64,000 nucleotides of DNA from Sinimarinibacterium sp. NLF-5-8 (GCF_010092425.1 NZ_CP048030.1:1871501-1935500), one strand, 5' to 3'. Positions 43,476 to 51,039 are shown, counted from the first letter of the stretch. Program-made: numbers and translations. Notes: generated by a model from the sequence alone, not told the origin.

Positions 43476-44915
43476 GTGTCAACCATCCCTGCTCCAAACG
43501 CTGCTCATGACGATAACCGCATGCAAGCGTTACTCGATATTCAGCGCCGCGCCTTCATGGCCGAGCTACCGGTTCCGCTCGATGCACGAGAGGATCGTTT
43601 ACGTCGCCTGATGGGGATGCTGATTGATCACCGCGAGACGCTATGCGCCGCAATCGAAGCAGACTTTGGCGTGCGTTCACGCCATGTTTCGATGCTCACC
43701 GATATTGTTTGCTCCGTGCGCAGCATTCGCCACTCGCTCAAACATCTGCGCCGCTGGATGCGCCCGAGCCGCCGCGCTCTGGATTTTCCTTTGGCATTGC
43801 TGGGCGGTCGCGCACAGGTGAGCTACCAGCCCAAAGGTGTTGTAGGTGTCATTTCACCGTGGAACTTTCCGGTCTATCTGGGGATTACTCCGGTGGCGGG
43901 CGCGCTGGCCGCGGGCAACCGCGTCATGCTCAAGCCCAGCGAATTGACGCCCCGCACGTCCGAGGCATTAGCCACGTGCATCAGCAAGGCCTTTCGTGAA
44001 GATGAAGTTGCGGTGGTCACTGGCGGCACGCAAACCGGGATCGCTTTTTCACAACTGGCGTTTGATCACCTCGTGTTTACCGGCGGCGGCACTATTGGCC
44101 GTGAAGTGATGCGCGCAGCGGCCACGCACCTGGTTCCTGTCACGCTGGAGCTGGGCGGCAAATCCCCAGTGATCGTCAGCAAAACTGCCAATCTGGAGCA
44201 AGCCGCCGAACGTGTCATTTTGGGCAAGCTGCTCAACGCCGGGCAAATTTGCCTGGCGCCAGATTACGCCTTGGTTGATCGCAGCATTGAAGCGGCATTT
44301 GCCGAGTGCCTGCTTGAGAAAGCGCAACACTTTTATCCGCCAACAACCACGCCGCGAGATTACGCCGCCATTGTCAACGCGCGGCATCACCAGCGGCTCA
44401 TGACTTACGTGGATGACGCGCGCGCGGCAGGTGCCACCATTGATTCTGCGGGGCCTGCTTCACCAGACACCCGCGTGATGCCTTTTACCCTGATCCGCGG
44501 TGCACCTGCCGAAGCACCTGTCATGACACAAGAAATTTTTGGCCCGCTGTTACCACTGGTGACTTACGAGCACATTGACGATGCCATCGCTTACATCAAT
44601 GCCCGTGATCGTCCTCTTGGTCTGTACTACTTCGGCACCGACAAGAAAGAGCAAACACAGCTTTTGGAGCGCACCCTTGCGGGTGGCGTCACCGTCAACG
44701 ATGTCATTGCGCATGTGATGCAGGAATCACTGCCGCTTGGCGGCATTGGCCCTTCAGGCATGGGGCGCTATCACGGCCACGAAGGTTTTCTGGAGTTCAG
44801 CCACGCCAAAGCGATCTATCGCCAGCCGACCTTTGATCTTGCCGCCCTGCTGGGATCAAAACCTCCATACGGAGACAAGCTCGAACGCTACCTGCGCCAC
44901 GAGCTCAAGCAATAA
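43476..44915 (+). CDS. Aldehyde dehydrogenase (coniferyl-aldehyde-dehydrogenase-like)
   Basis: A 479-residue NAD(P)-dependent aldehyde dehydrogenase. It has 'VGVISPWNFPVYLGITPVAG', the cofactor loop 'LVFTGGGTIGREVMRAA', the general base in 'VTLELGGKSPVIV' and the nucleophilic Cys in 'LNAGQICLAPDYALVD'. The 'GQICLAPDY' form is typical of the coniferyl-aldehyde/fatty-aldehyde subgroup. It starts at a GTG (43476) with GAGGAG about 9 bases upstream. The first residues carry no targeting signal. Likely oxidises an aldehyde intermediate of the pathway encoded here. Confidence 0.92.
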   Translation: MSTIPAPNAAHDDNRMQALLDIQRRAFMAELPVPLDAREDRLRRLMGMLIDHRETLCAAIEADFGVRSRHVSMLTDIVCSVRSIRHSLKHLRRWMRPSRRALDFPLALLGGRAQVSYQPKGVVGVISPWNFPVYLGITPVAGALAAGNRVMLKPSELTPRTSEALATCISKAFREDEVAVVTGGTQTGIAFSQLAFDHLVFTGGGTIGREVMRAAATHLVPVTLELGGKSPVIVSKTANLEQAAERVILGKLLNAGQICLAPDYALVDRSIEAAFAECLLEKAQHFYPPTTTPRDYAAIVNARHHQRLMTYVDDARAAGATIDSAGPASPDTRVMPFTLIRGAPAEAPVMTQEIFGPLLPLVTYEHIDDAIAYINARDRPLGLYYFGTDKKEQTQLLERTLAGGVTVNDVIAHVMQESLPLGGIGPSGMGRYHGHEGFLEFSHAKAIYRQPTFDLAALLGSKPPYGDKLERYLRHELKQ

Positions 44916-44976
44916 CCACTTTTACCCCTGCCCGGAGGCTATCCAGGCACATTAACCAACGAGGAGACTCATAACC

Positions 44977-45939
44977 ATGCATTACACCTTTGGCATTCAG
45001 TGGCTCAAAGCATTCCGGCACAGTCCCGAAGCCGTGTGCGCGCTCTATGGGCCTGGCGATGATTTTATTTTTGAGGATCCGATGCTGGATCAGCACCAGA
45101 TCAACAACCAGGCCGATCTGCACCGCGTCTTTGGCCCTTACGCCAACAAAGATCGCAGCAATGGCATCGGCATCCATAATTTTCGGATTCGCTCGTATAC
45201 CGGCAACGCACAATTTGGCCTGCTGCGCTGGGAGTGGGGTCCTGAAGACGCGGCTGTGTTCATGGGACTGGACGTCAAAAACAAACCGTTCATGACCCAG
45301 GGGCACACATTCCATCAATACCAAAACGGCTACATCAAGCGCGAATCATCATGGTGGGATTCTGCGGCGATTCTGCGCGCGGTTGGCACGGCCAACCCAA
45401 CCAAGATCATCACCGGCAAGGCACACCAAGGCTCGGCGCGCTCGGAACAGGTCAAACTCAGCGGCGCTACGCCGGGCTCTTTGGCCTTTGCGCAAGACTG
45501 GTGCAATGCGCTGGGGCGCGATACACACACCCTGCGCGCCCTGTATGCGTCACGTTTTGCCATTGAATGGGGTCTGATCGACGATCACGAACGCGACACC
45601 CTGACGGATACACAGATGATGATCGAACAGCTCGGCGGTATCGCAGCGGCAGACAATGGCCGCTACACCTTCACGGCCACCGAATACCTCGGCGACGAGC
45701 GGATGGGGCTGATCCACTGGAACGTGACGATTGAAGGCGCAACCAGCTATCGGGGCATCCCTACGCACGGAAAAACGATCAACACCATTGGCTCAACGTT
45801 TCTGGAGTTTGACACTCAGGGCAAGATCGTCTGGGAGTCTTCACGCTGGGAAGACAACCGCGCCTTCCAAGCACTGGGGCTGCCGCTTGTCCTCCCGCAT
45901 TACTGGGAAGAAGGCTTTGACCCAAGCAGCCTGCTCTGA
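44977..45939 (+). CDS. Tandem NTF2-fold (SnoaL-like) protein of unknown function
   Basis: A 320-residue cytoplasmic protein that I read as two NTF2-like modules (about 1-145 and 165-310). Both halves end with the same pattern: 'GLLRWEWGPEDAAVFMG' ... 'GHTFHQYQNGYIKRESSWWD' ... 'ILRAVG' in the first, and 'GLIHWNVTIEGATSYRG' ... 'GSTFLEFDTQGKIVWESSRW' ... 'AFQALG' in the second. NTF2-fold enzymes include ketosteroid isomerases, epoxide hydrolases and cyclases. No catalytic assignment can be made. It is the third gene of the GST-ALDH run and is followed by a terminator. Confidence 0.72.
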   Translation: MHYTFGIQWLKAFRHSPEAVCALYGPGDDFIFEDPMLDQHQINNQADLHRVFGPYANKDRSNGIGIHNFRIRSYTGNAQFGLLRWEWGPEDAAVFMGLDVKNKPFMTQGHTFHQYQNGYIKRESSWWDSAAILRAVGTANPTKIITGKAHQGSARSEQVKLSGATPGSLAFAQDWCNALGRDTHTLRALYASRFAIEWGLIDDHERDTLTDTQMMIEQLGGIAAADNGRYTFTATEYLGDERMGLIHWNVTIEGATSYRGIPTHGKTINTIGSTFLEFDTQGKIVWESSRWEDNRAFQALGLPLVLPHYWEEGFDPSSLL

Positions 45940-46110
45940 AGGGAGCCTCACCCCAGGAGTATTCACGTCAACATAACGCCGCAGTGCTGAAACCACACGA
46001 ATTCACCCGAATTCCCCGAATTCACACTCGGCCGGTCATACCAATACCAAGTCTGGCGTTCACGTCCTCCCCCACCCCTCACACTCCATCAAACCGGTGA
46101 GGGGTCTTAT

Positions 46111-46138
46111 GCCCGAAGGTCATTCTTCGGGCTTTTTT
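46111..46138 (+). terminator. Intrinsic terminator after the GST-ALDH-NTF2 run
   Basis: GCCCGAAG (46111-46118) pairs with CTTCGGGC (46125-46132), followed by six T residues (46133-46138). An additional CCCCTCAC/GTGAGGGG inverted repeat lies just upstream. Between the stop at 45939 and this point there is only a short run of three CGAATTC-type units near 46008-46032 and no gene. Confidence 0.85.
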
Positions 46139-46165
46139 ATGTGCCCTGAAAAAAATCCAGAGGGC

Positions 46166-46200
46166 TTGCATGAGGCACTTTAATAGTGTCTAATGGACAC
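46166..46200 (+). promoter_or_regulatory. Candidate promoter with palindromic operator upstream of the flavin reductase
   Basis: TTGCAT (46166-46171) and TCTAAT (46189-46194) form a sigma70-like pair at 17 bp. The -10 lies inside a perfect 15-bp inverted repeat, GTGTC-TAATG-GACAC (46186-46200). A similar palindrome occurs at 54550-54564 and a degenerate one at 47011-47025. Confidence 0.55.
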
Positions 46201-46237
46201 AGTTTCTATGAGAAACTTTTACCAGATGGAGAAGACC

Positions 46238-46804
46238 ATGCACACGCAAACAGAAAAATCAGGATTCATCCACACACCGCACCATCCACAGCAAGACGCC
46301 TGCCTTTCACCGGAACAGTTCAAAGCCGCCTTCAGGGGTTATCCAAGCGGCGTCGCCGTCATCACAGCCGATGGCGGCAATGGCCCTGTTGCAATGACCA
46401 TTTCTTCGCTCTTTTCAATCAGTGCCGATCCGCCCCTTCTGGGCTATTCAATCTCCAATCTTTCTTCAACGGCAGCAGTGTTCAACACCGTAGAACATGC
46501 CGTGATCCACTTGGTTGACAGCTCACAGATTGGCATCGCAAAGCTATGCGCCACGCCAGCGGCAGACCGGTTCGGTGATCACTCAACATGGTCACGGCTG
46601 GCTACCGGCGAACCGTATTTTTCAGTCATCGGAACATGGTTGCGCGTTCGCATAACGCAGCGCCACAAAGCCGGCAGCGCTACGGTCACGATTGCACAAG
46701 CTGTTTCAGCGTCAGCCACAGATGAGGCTCATGAGGACTGCCCGCCGCTGATCTATCACGCTCGCTCGTGGCATTGCATTGGCAGCAACACCGCATTGGC
46801 CTGA
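46238..46804 (+). CDS. Flavin reductase-like domain protein
   Basis: A 188-residue protein of the FMN-binding split-barrel family that supplies reduced flavin to two-component monooxygenases. It has 'FKAAFRGYPSGVAVITADGG', 'AMTISSLFSISADPPLLGY' and the helix 'TAAVFNTVEHAVIHLVDSSQ'. The C-terminal part ('CPPLIYHARSWHCIG') fits the family's last strand. I chose the ATG at 46238 with GGAG 8 bases upstream. No oxygenase component is encoded next to it; it may serve one elsewhere or another flavin enzyme in the island. Confidence 0.85.
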   Translation: MHTQTEKSGFIHTPHHPQQDACLSPEQFKAAFRGYPSGVAVITADGGNGPVAMTISSLFSISADPPLLGYSISNLSSTAAVFNTVEHAVIHLVDSSQIGIAKLCATPAADRFGDHSTWSRLATGEPYFSVIGTWLRVRITQRHKAGSATVTIAQAVSASATDEAHEDCPPLIYHARSWHCIGSNTALA

Positions 46805-47086
46805 CCAACGCAGTCAACTGCACAAAGTATCTTTTAGTTATTTTTTATCAAAGAAACACTTGTGATTGGAAACTATTTGTCATAACCTTCAATTGCAACA
46901 ACAAAGGCTAGGGATGCAGTCATGAAAACGGCTGTTACCCACCCGCGTCACCGAGCCAAACACATGCGATTCAGAGGAGATCTGTCTCGGCTTATCTCAT
47001 GCAGGACATAGTGTCTGGTGAACTTTTAAAAGGGCGATATGGGATCCACCACACCGCTTCGCTCAAACACCAAAGGATTTCCAACA
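46805..47086. promoter_or_regulatory. Intergenic leader with degenerate operator before the acyl-CoA dehydrogenase
   Basis: This AT-rich gap of 282 bases has no gene. Near its end lies GACA-TAG-TGTC (47005-47015) overlapping GTGTCTGGTGAACTT (47011-47025). The latter matches 9 of 13 core positions of the palindrome at 54551-54563. I see no convincing -35/-10 pair around it. Confidence 0.4.
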
Positions 47087-48313
47087 ATGGGTAAACACGA
47101 CATTGAAATTTCACTCCAGGAACGGGATGCGCTGGTAGCGCGCGCACGAAAGCTGGCACCCCACTTTGCAGAAATCGGCGCCCAAGCCGATCAAGAGGGG
47201 CGCTTTCCTGTGGAGCTGGTTCCGCTTTACAAGGAAAGTGGGCTCGCAGCTTTAGCTGTCCCGAAGCGTTACGGTGGGCTGGGTGGCGATTTATGGACTG
47301 TGGCACTGGTTGAAAAAGAGCTGGCGTCACATGGTGACCCCGCCATTGCCTTGTCTTTCAATATGCACCACGTGATGGTTGGCATCTTCCGAGAATTGCT
47401 CAACGAAGAAGCGCGTACACGGCTATTCAAACAAGTGGTTGAAGACAATGCGCTGATCTCGGGCCCATTCAGTGAAGAGCGCGCAGGCTTTTCCACCCTC
47501 GCAGACACTGTTGCAGTGCCAGACGGCAACGGCGGCTGGAAAGTAACAGGCAAAAAAAACTGGGCAACGTTCATTGAAGGCGCAGATATCGTCACCTTCA
47601 ACGCCACGATCACCGATGCGGACGGCAAGATCCCAACCGATCACGCTGAGCATTTATCGCGCGAATCTGTCTTCATCGTATCAACGAAAGCCCCAGGGGT
47701 CAGTATCAAAAATACGTGGGATACCTTCAGCATGCGCGCATCCGGGACGCAAACCTGTGTGTTCGATAACGTTCACGTCCCGGCAGAAGGGTACGGCGGA
47801 CCGTTTCGTTCAGGATTAGCCAAACAAATGGAGTGGGCCAACTTCCCGTTTGCAGGTATTTACCTGGGCGTGGCAGACCGAGCCTTGCGTCTGGTACGCG
47901 AGGCCATTTCCCAAAAAAACCTTGGGCATACCGCAGCCGGCGCCAACACTGCAGTACGTAATGTAGGTTATATGCAATACCTGCTAGGCGAAGCTGCTGT
48001 TGAGCTGGAGTCAGCCGAGCGTACTGTGCGTGGAACCGCGATCATGCTGACAGAAGGTTTAGACACCAAATGGGGGCCTGCGGAGCGCCCCGCACGCATA
48101 TCTATTGCACAGCGCGCCGCGACCGAAGCTGCGGTCAAGGTGTCTGATATTGCAATGCGCCTGGTGGGAGGCAGTGCGATCCGCAGAGGCCAACCTCTCG
48201 AGCGCACCTTCCGGGATGCTCGCGCCGGAATCTATCACCCACTCCCGGGAATAACGATTTTCGACCTTCTAGGCCGCGCAGAGTTGGGACTGCTGGACGC
48301 ACCTGCATCCTGA
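47087..48313 (+). CDS. Acyl-CoA dehydrogenase family protein
   Basis: The 408-residue product is a flavoprotein that introduces an alpha,beta double bond in an acyl-CoA or oxidises a related substrate. The N-domain has 'LVPLYKESGLAALAVPKRYG' and the middle domain 'NALISGPFSEERAGFSTLAD' and 'VTGKKNWATFIEGADIVTFN'. The C-domain has 'MRLVGGSAIRRGQPLERTFR' followed by 'DARAG', which fits the DszC/XiaF-type branch better than short-chain beta-oxidation enzymes. I chose the ATG at 47087 rather than one 16 codons upstream because of an AAGGA site before it. The flavin reductase upstream would suit a monooxygenase-type function. Confidence 0.85.
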   Translation: MGKHDIEISLQERDALVARARKLAPHFAEIGAQADQEGRFPVELVPLYKESGLAALAVPKRYGGLGGDLWTVALVEKELASHGDPAIALSFNMHHVMVGIFRELLNEEARTRLFKQVVEDNALISGPFSEERAGFSTLADTVAVPDGNGGWKVTGKKNWATFIEGADIVTFNATITDADGKIPTDHAEHLSRESVFIVSTKAPGVSIKNTWDTFSMRASGTQTCVFDNVHVPAEGYGGPFRSGLAKQMEWANFPFAGIYLGVADRALRLVREAISQKNLGHTAAGANTAVRNVGYMQYLLGEAAVELESAERTVRGTAIMLTEGLDTKWGPAERPARISIAQRAATEAAVKVSDIAMRLVGGSAIRRGQPLERTFRDARAGIYHPLPGITIFDLLGRAELGLLDAPAS

Positions 48314-48338
48314 AGGTCTTCTCGACAAAACAGCGCTG

Positions 48339-48372
48339 CAGGCAGTGATCTTATTAGCAAGATCACTGCCTG
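48339..48372. repeat. 14-bp perfect stem-loop between ACAD and 7-TM genes
   Basis: CAGGCAGTGATCTT (48339-48352) and its exact reverse complement (48359-48372) flank the loop ATTAGC. No T run follows on either strand, so it may stabilise the upstream mRNA end or attenuate rather than terminate. Confidence 0.65.
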
Positions 48373-48411
48373 CCGACCGGTTTACCACACGATAATTGAG
48401 AGGAGATTTTC

Positions 48412-49185
48412 ATGATCAACAAACCCGTCGATCATGCTTTGGATCTGACCACACAATCAGTTTTGACCTTTGGCAGTTATGGTGTCTGGATCGTCGTCCT
48501 ACTAATTGCAATAAAAATGGGGCGACAACAAAAAACACCATTTTATGTTTTCATCATCTTTGCTTCGGCCTTTGGCGCAATTTTTGAGCCGTTATACGAC
48601 GAAGGCATGATGTTGTATTTCTACTCGATTGATCAGTGGACGATCTACACTTCATTCGGGACACCACAGCCGGTCTGGACTCTTAGCGGTTACGTCACAC
48701 TTTACGGCGCAAACGCGATTTTTATCTGCGACAGAATTCGTAAAGGAATGTCACGTAACAGCCTATACGTTTGGGCACTACTCACTTACATCTGCTCCTG
48801 TATGTTCGAGATGTATGGCATCAACGGAATCGAAGGTGGTGCATACGAATATTATGGACCGCATGCTTTCCGCATTTTCAACTACCCGTTGGTGATCGGG
48901 ATTTTGGAAACTGCCCAAGTCATCTGCTTCAGTTTTGCTGCCGCAAAACTACGCCAACACACCACTGGCTGGGCTCCCTTGCTCGGCTTGTTCATTCTGT
49001 TCCCATGCATTTTCTACTTCAGCAACTTTGGTGCAGGTGCGCCAACCATTGTTACGATCCACCTTGATACGCCCAATCCATTGGCTGTACAGATTGGAAC
49101 ATTGATCAGCATTAGCTTTGCTCTAATACTGATTTGGGCTGTAGGGAAATTCCTACCCCCAGCAACTCAGGATCAACACGCATAA
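48412..49185 (+). CDS. Seven-transmembrane protein of unknown function
   Basis: A 257-residue integral membrane protein with about seven hydrophobic segments, e.g. 'YGVWIVVLLIAIKMG', 'FYVFIIFASAFGAIF', 'VTLYGANAIFICD', 'LYVWALLTYICSCMFEMYG' and 'IGTLISISFALILIWAVG'. Acidic residues sit in or next to membrane segments: 'FEPLYDEGMML' after TM2 and 'MFEMYGINGIEGGAYEYYG' after TM4. I do not recognise a characterised family. Size, topology and embedded acidic residues resemble membrane-bound terpene cyclases in outline only. An AGAGGAG site precedes the ATG. It shares the region with an acyl-CoA dehydrogenase and flavin reductase. Confidence 0.75.
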   Translation: MINKPVDHALDLTTQSVLTFGSYGVWIVVLLIAIKMGRQQKTPFYVFIIFASAFGAIFEPLYDEGMMLYFYSIDQWTIYTSFGTPQPVWTLSGYVTLYGANAIFICDRIRKGMSRNSLYVWALLTYICSCMFEMYGINGIEGGAYEYYGPHAFRIFNYPLVIGILETAQVICFSFAAAKLRQHTTGWAPLLGLFILFPCIFYFSNFGAGAPTIVTIHLDTPNPLAVQIGTLISISFALILIWAVGKFLPPATQDQHA

Positions 49186-49205
49186 TCATTGCTTCGACCG
49201 AGATG

Positions 49206-49256
49206 AAGCCGCCCTATATCACCTCATTCGTGAGTGTTATTAAGGGCGGCTTTTTA
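49206..49256 (+). terminator. Intrinsic terminator after the 7-TM gene
   Basis: AAGCCGCCCT (49206-49215) pairs with AGGGCGGCTT (49243-49252) across a 27-base loop, followed by a T run (49251-49255). The stem is long and GC-rich. Confidence 0.8.
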
Positions 49257-49308
49257 TTTGATACTGATTAAAACCCAAGCCGATGACGCACGCGCGGCTG
49301 GTAAACCG

Positions 49309-49374
49309 ATCGCGGCGAGGGCGCCGCTCCTACAACAGCAGACCACCTGTAAGAGGCACGCCCTCGTGCCGATG
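49309..49374. repeat. Inverted pair of REP-like elements
   Basis: Left arm ends in GAGGGCGCCGCTCCTACA (49317-49334); the right arm starts TGTAAGAGGCACGCCCTCG (49348-49366) and is its approximate reverse complement. The right arm also folds on itself (GGCACG/CGTGCC). Such CCGCTCCTACA elements are common interspersed repeats in Pseudomonas, Xanthomonas and relatives. No transposase is nearby. Confidence 0.65.
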
Positions 49375-49403
49375 GTGTGCTTTTTGTAATCATCAGAAAC
49401 ACA

Positions 49404-49438
49404 CCCAATGTCCGTTTCAACACAAAACGGACATTGGG
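49404..49438. repeat. 14-bp perfect inverted repeat
   Basis: CCCAATGTCCGTTT (49404-49417) and AAACGGACATTGGG (49425-49438) flank a 7-base loop. TAAG and then six T residues follow on the plus strand, so it could be a weak terminator. Nothing else is seen between the REP pair and the higA terminator. Confidence 0.6.
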
Positions 49439-49485
49439 TAAGTATTTTTTGCTGTGCGTACTAGCACGACCGTGTATCCCCTGCA

Positions 49486-49523
49486 TTAAAAATTTCCGCT
49501 TTTCTCCCAAACGGAATTTTTAA
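49486..49523 (-). terminator. Terminator-like stem after higA
   Basis: On the minus strand an AATTCCG/CGGAAATT stem is followed by T residues (TTAAAAATTTCCG at 49486-49498 with CGGAATTTTTAA at 49512-49523). It lies 25 bases past the higA stop. Confidence 0.55.
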
Positions 49524-49547
49524 CGCTTTTGCACGGTGGGGCAGAGA

Positions 49548-49868
49548 TCAAACCGAGGTCACCCCGTGGTCAAGCGCACCCTGCCACGGCTGGATTCGGT
49601 TCAGTTCCAGCGCCAAAGCATCTTTGGCCGTTTCGGTATCAAACCGCACCTGACCGCGCAGCCAGTAGCCGTCGGACAAGCCAAAAAACTTGCACAAGCG
49701 CAGGTCAGTGTCTGCCGTTATGCTGCGCCGTCCGGCGACGATTTCGCCAATGCGCTGCGGCGGCACACCGATTTCCTTTGCCAGCCGGTAATTGCTGATG
49801 CCCATCGGCAGCAAAAAATCATCGCGCAGAATCTCGCCGGGATGAATGGGGGGGAGTTTTTGAGTCAT
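49548..49868 (-). CDS. higA: HigA-family antitoxin
   Basis: An XRE-type antitoxin of 106 residues with the HigA opening 'PPIHPGEILRDDFLLPMGIS' and the HTH 'YRLAKEIGVPPQRIGEIVAG' followed by 'RRSITADTDLRLCKFFGLS'. HigA neutralises HigB and represses the operon. It is intact. It lies 12 bases after the frameshifted higB, in the toxin-first order of higBA, so it is now probably an antitoxin without a working partner. Confidence 0.9.
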   Translation of the reverse strand: MTQKLPPIHPGEILRDDFLLPMGISNYRLAKEIGVPPQRIGEIVAGRRSITADTDLRLCKFFGLSDGYWLRGQVRFDTETAKDALALELNRIQPWQGALDHGVTSV

Positions 49869-49880
49869 GCTGCACCTCGT

Positions 49881-50163
49881 TCAGTGGTAGTCCACAATTT
49901 CAACATTCTTCGGGCCTTGTGGCGTCCACACAAAACACACCCGCCATTGCCCGTTGATACGGATACTGTGCTGCCCTTTGCGGTCGTGCTTCAGGGCTTC
50001 CAGACCGTTACCGGGCGGAACCTTCAAGTCATCCAGCACCCCGGCCATATGCAACTGTTCCAGCCTGCGACGGGGCAACGGTGGCAATGTTGGCAAACCG
50101 TTTGCAGCGGTTGCACTCAAACAAGGCTTGCGTGTCTTTGCATTTGAAGGATTGGATCGCCAT
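49881..50163 (-). pseudogene. higB: higB toxin gene with a +1 frameshift
   Basis: The ATG at 50163 opens a HigB-like start, 'MAIQSFKCKDTQALFECNRC' then 'KRFANIATVA'. The frame must then shift by one base to give 'RRLEQLHMAGVLDDLKVPPG' and 'HDRKGQHSIRINGQWRVCFV', ending 'VEIVDYH'. The shift maps to a run of four C (plus-strand GGGG at 50072-50075); removing one base restores the family sequence 'VA-RRRLEQL'. HigB is a RelE-fold mRNA interferase. Either the toxin is inactivated or the read has a homopolymer error. The longer open frame starting at 50198 encodes an unrelated N-terminus and is not the native protein. Confidence 0.8.
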
Positions 50164-50172
50164 GCACAATTA

Positions 50173-50292
50173 TTAATGCGCGGCGTTATTAACGTCAATC
50201 GTGATTGTTTGGCAAGCCGCCACTTTCAGCACCGCGGCAAAGCGCGAATTGCCTTCCGGCGACAACACCTTGTAAAGCCCCGCACGCGTCAA
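50173..50292 (-). pseudogene. C-terminal remnant of an HTH antidote gene (antidote A)
   Basis: In a different frame from the gene upstream, this stretch reads 'STGLTRAGLYKVLSPEGNSR' then 'FAAVLKVAACQTITIDVNNA' and stops at 50173. This is the second half of a HigA-like antidote HTH ('ETGL-R-LYKALS-EGNP-FATVLKV'). It has no start of its own. Its matching N-terminal half lies on the other side of the intact antidote gene at 50582-50761. Confidence 0.65.
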
Positions 50293-50585
50293 GCCGGTAC
50301 TGTCGTCAATCGCACGCCCAGCGCGCGCGTGATGCGCATCACGGTGGCAAAGGACGGATTGCCGTGCTCAGACAGCGCGCGATAAAGCGACTCGCGCGCC
50401 AGTCCTGTTTCTCGGGTAATTTGCATCATGCCCTTGGCGCGCGCCACATCGCCCAAGGCTTTGATGATGAATGCCGGGTCATCGCCTGCTTCCTCAAAGC
50501 ACGCTTCGATATAGAGCTGGCAATCCTCATCGATTTTCAGGTGATCACGCACATTCCAGGGGGTGGTTTTGATCTTGTTGCTCAC
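50289..50585 (-). CDS. Addiction-module antidote protein (HTH type), antidote B
   Basis: The 98-residue product has the antidote pattern 'NVRDHLKIDEDCQLYIEACF', 'EEAGDDPAFIIKALGDVARA', then the HTH 'QITRETGLARESLYRALSEH' and 'GNPSFATVMRITRALGVRL'. These proteins pair with RelE/HigB-like toxins, but no partner toxin is adjacent. It starts at a GTG with AAGGAG 9 bases upstream that overlaps the stop of the antidote A N-terminal fragment. It is flanked on both sides by the two halves of a related antidote. Confidence 0.85.
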   Translation of the reverse strand: MSNKIKTTPWNVRDHLKIDEDCQLYIEACFEEAGDDPAFIIKALGDVARAKGMMQITRETGLARESLYRALSEHGNPSFATVMRITRALGVRLTTVPA

Positions 50586-50761
50586 GGGTCAAACTCCTTT
50601 TGCCCGCAATTCATGTTGCGAGCGCGCGCAATGTCGGGCAGCACCATCGCCATAAAAGCGGGATCATCGCCAGCTTCTTCTTGTCCCGCTTCAAGGAAGG
50701 CGATGTCTTGCTCATCTTTGAGGTGAGCGGCGGCATCGAAGGTGGTAAATTCTTCAGCCAT
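50582..50761 (-). pseudogene. N-terminal remnant of antidote A
   Basis: A 59-residue frame from the ATG at 50761: MAEEFTTFDAAAHLKDEQ, then 'IAFLEAGQEEAGDDPAFMAM' and 'LPDIARARNM', ending in unrelated 'NCGQKEFDP'. The first 50 residues are the N-terminal half of an HTH antidote, up to the point where the HTH helices should follow. The rest of that gene, starting at 'TGLTRAGLYK', is found at 50292-50173, beyond the intact antidote B. A HigB/RelE partner is absent. Confidence 0.65.
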
Positions 50762-50802
50762 TTTTCAATCCTTCCAGTCTGCGGCGATGCGTTTGATGCC
50801 TC

Positions 50803-51039
50803 CTACGCAACCACTATTTCCACGCGCTTGCCTGCCCGCTGCAGCAAGCTCACCAGCTTATCGGTGCTAAAGCGTTCGATCTTGTGGTTAAACACCTCTG
50901 AAATGCGCGTGCGTGGAACACCCAATTCATCGGCAAGCTCTTGCTGCTTTTTGCCACGTTTGCGCAACTCTTTTTCCAGTGCAATCAGCAGCGTGGAGCG
51001 CGCCAGCATCGCAGCGGCTTCATCGGGTGCAAAGCCCAA
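50803..51039 (-). CDS. Orphan XRE-family antitoxin, start damaged
   Basis: The 78-residue frame has 'APDEAAAMLARSTLLIALEK', 'QQELADELGVPRTRISEVFN' and 'DKLVSLLQRAGKRVEIVVA', an HTH antitoxin that normally pairs with a phage Gp49-like HigB toxin. The only start in frame is a TTG at 51039. Upstream in frame the sequence still encodes 'CGNVFEDLGF', part of the normal N-terminus, but a TAA comes before any ATG. The N-terminus seems lost and no toxin gene is next to it. Confidence 0.6.
   Translation of the reverse strand: MGFAPDEAAAMLARSTLLIALEKELRKRGKKQQELADELGVPRTRISEVFNHKIERFSTDKLVSLLQRAGKRVEIVVA

Noticed and set aside
49881-50198. Intact 105-residue HigB reading from the upstream in-frame start
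   Set aside because: Its first 35 residues are in the wrong frame relative to the conserved HigB N-terminus, which is found one frame over from the ATG at 50163.
49548-51039. CRISPR array or prophage
   Set aside because: No spaced direct repeats, integrase, or structural phage genes were seen; the small genes all fit toxin-antitoxin families.
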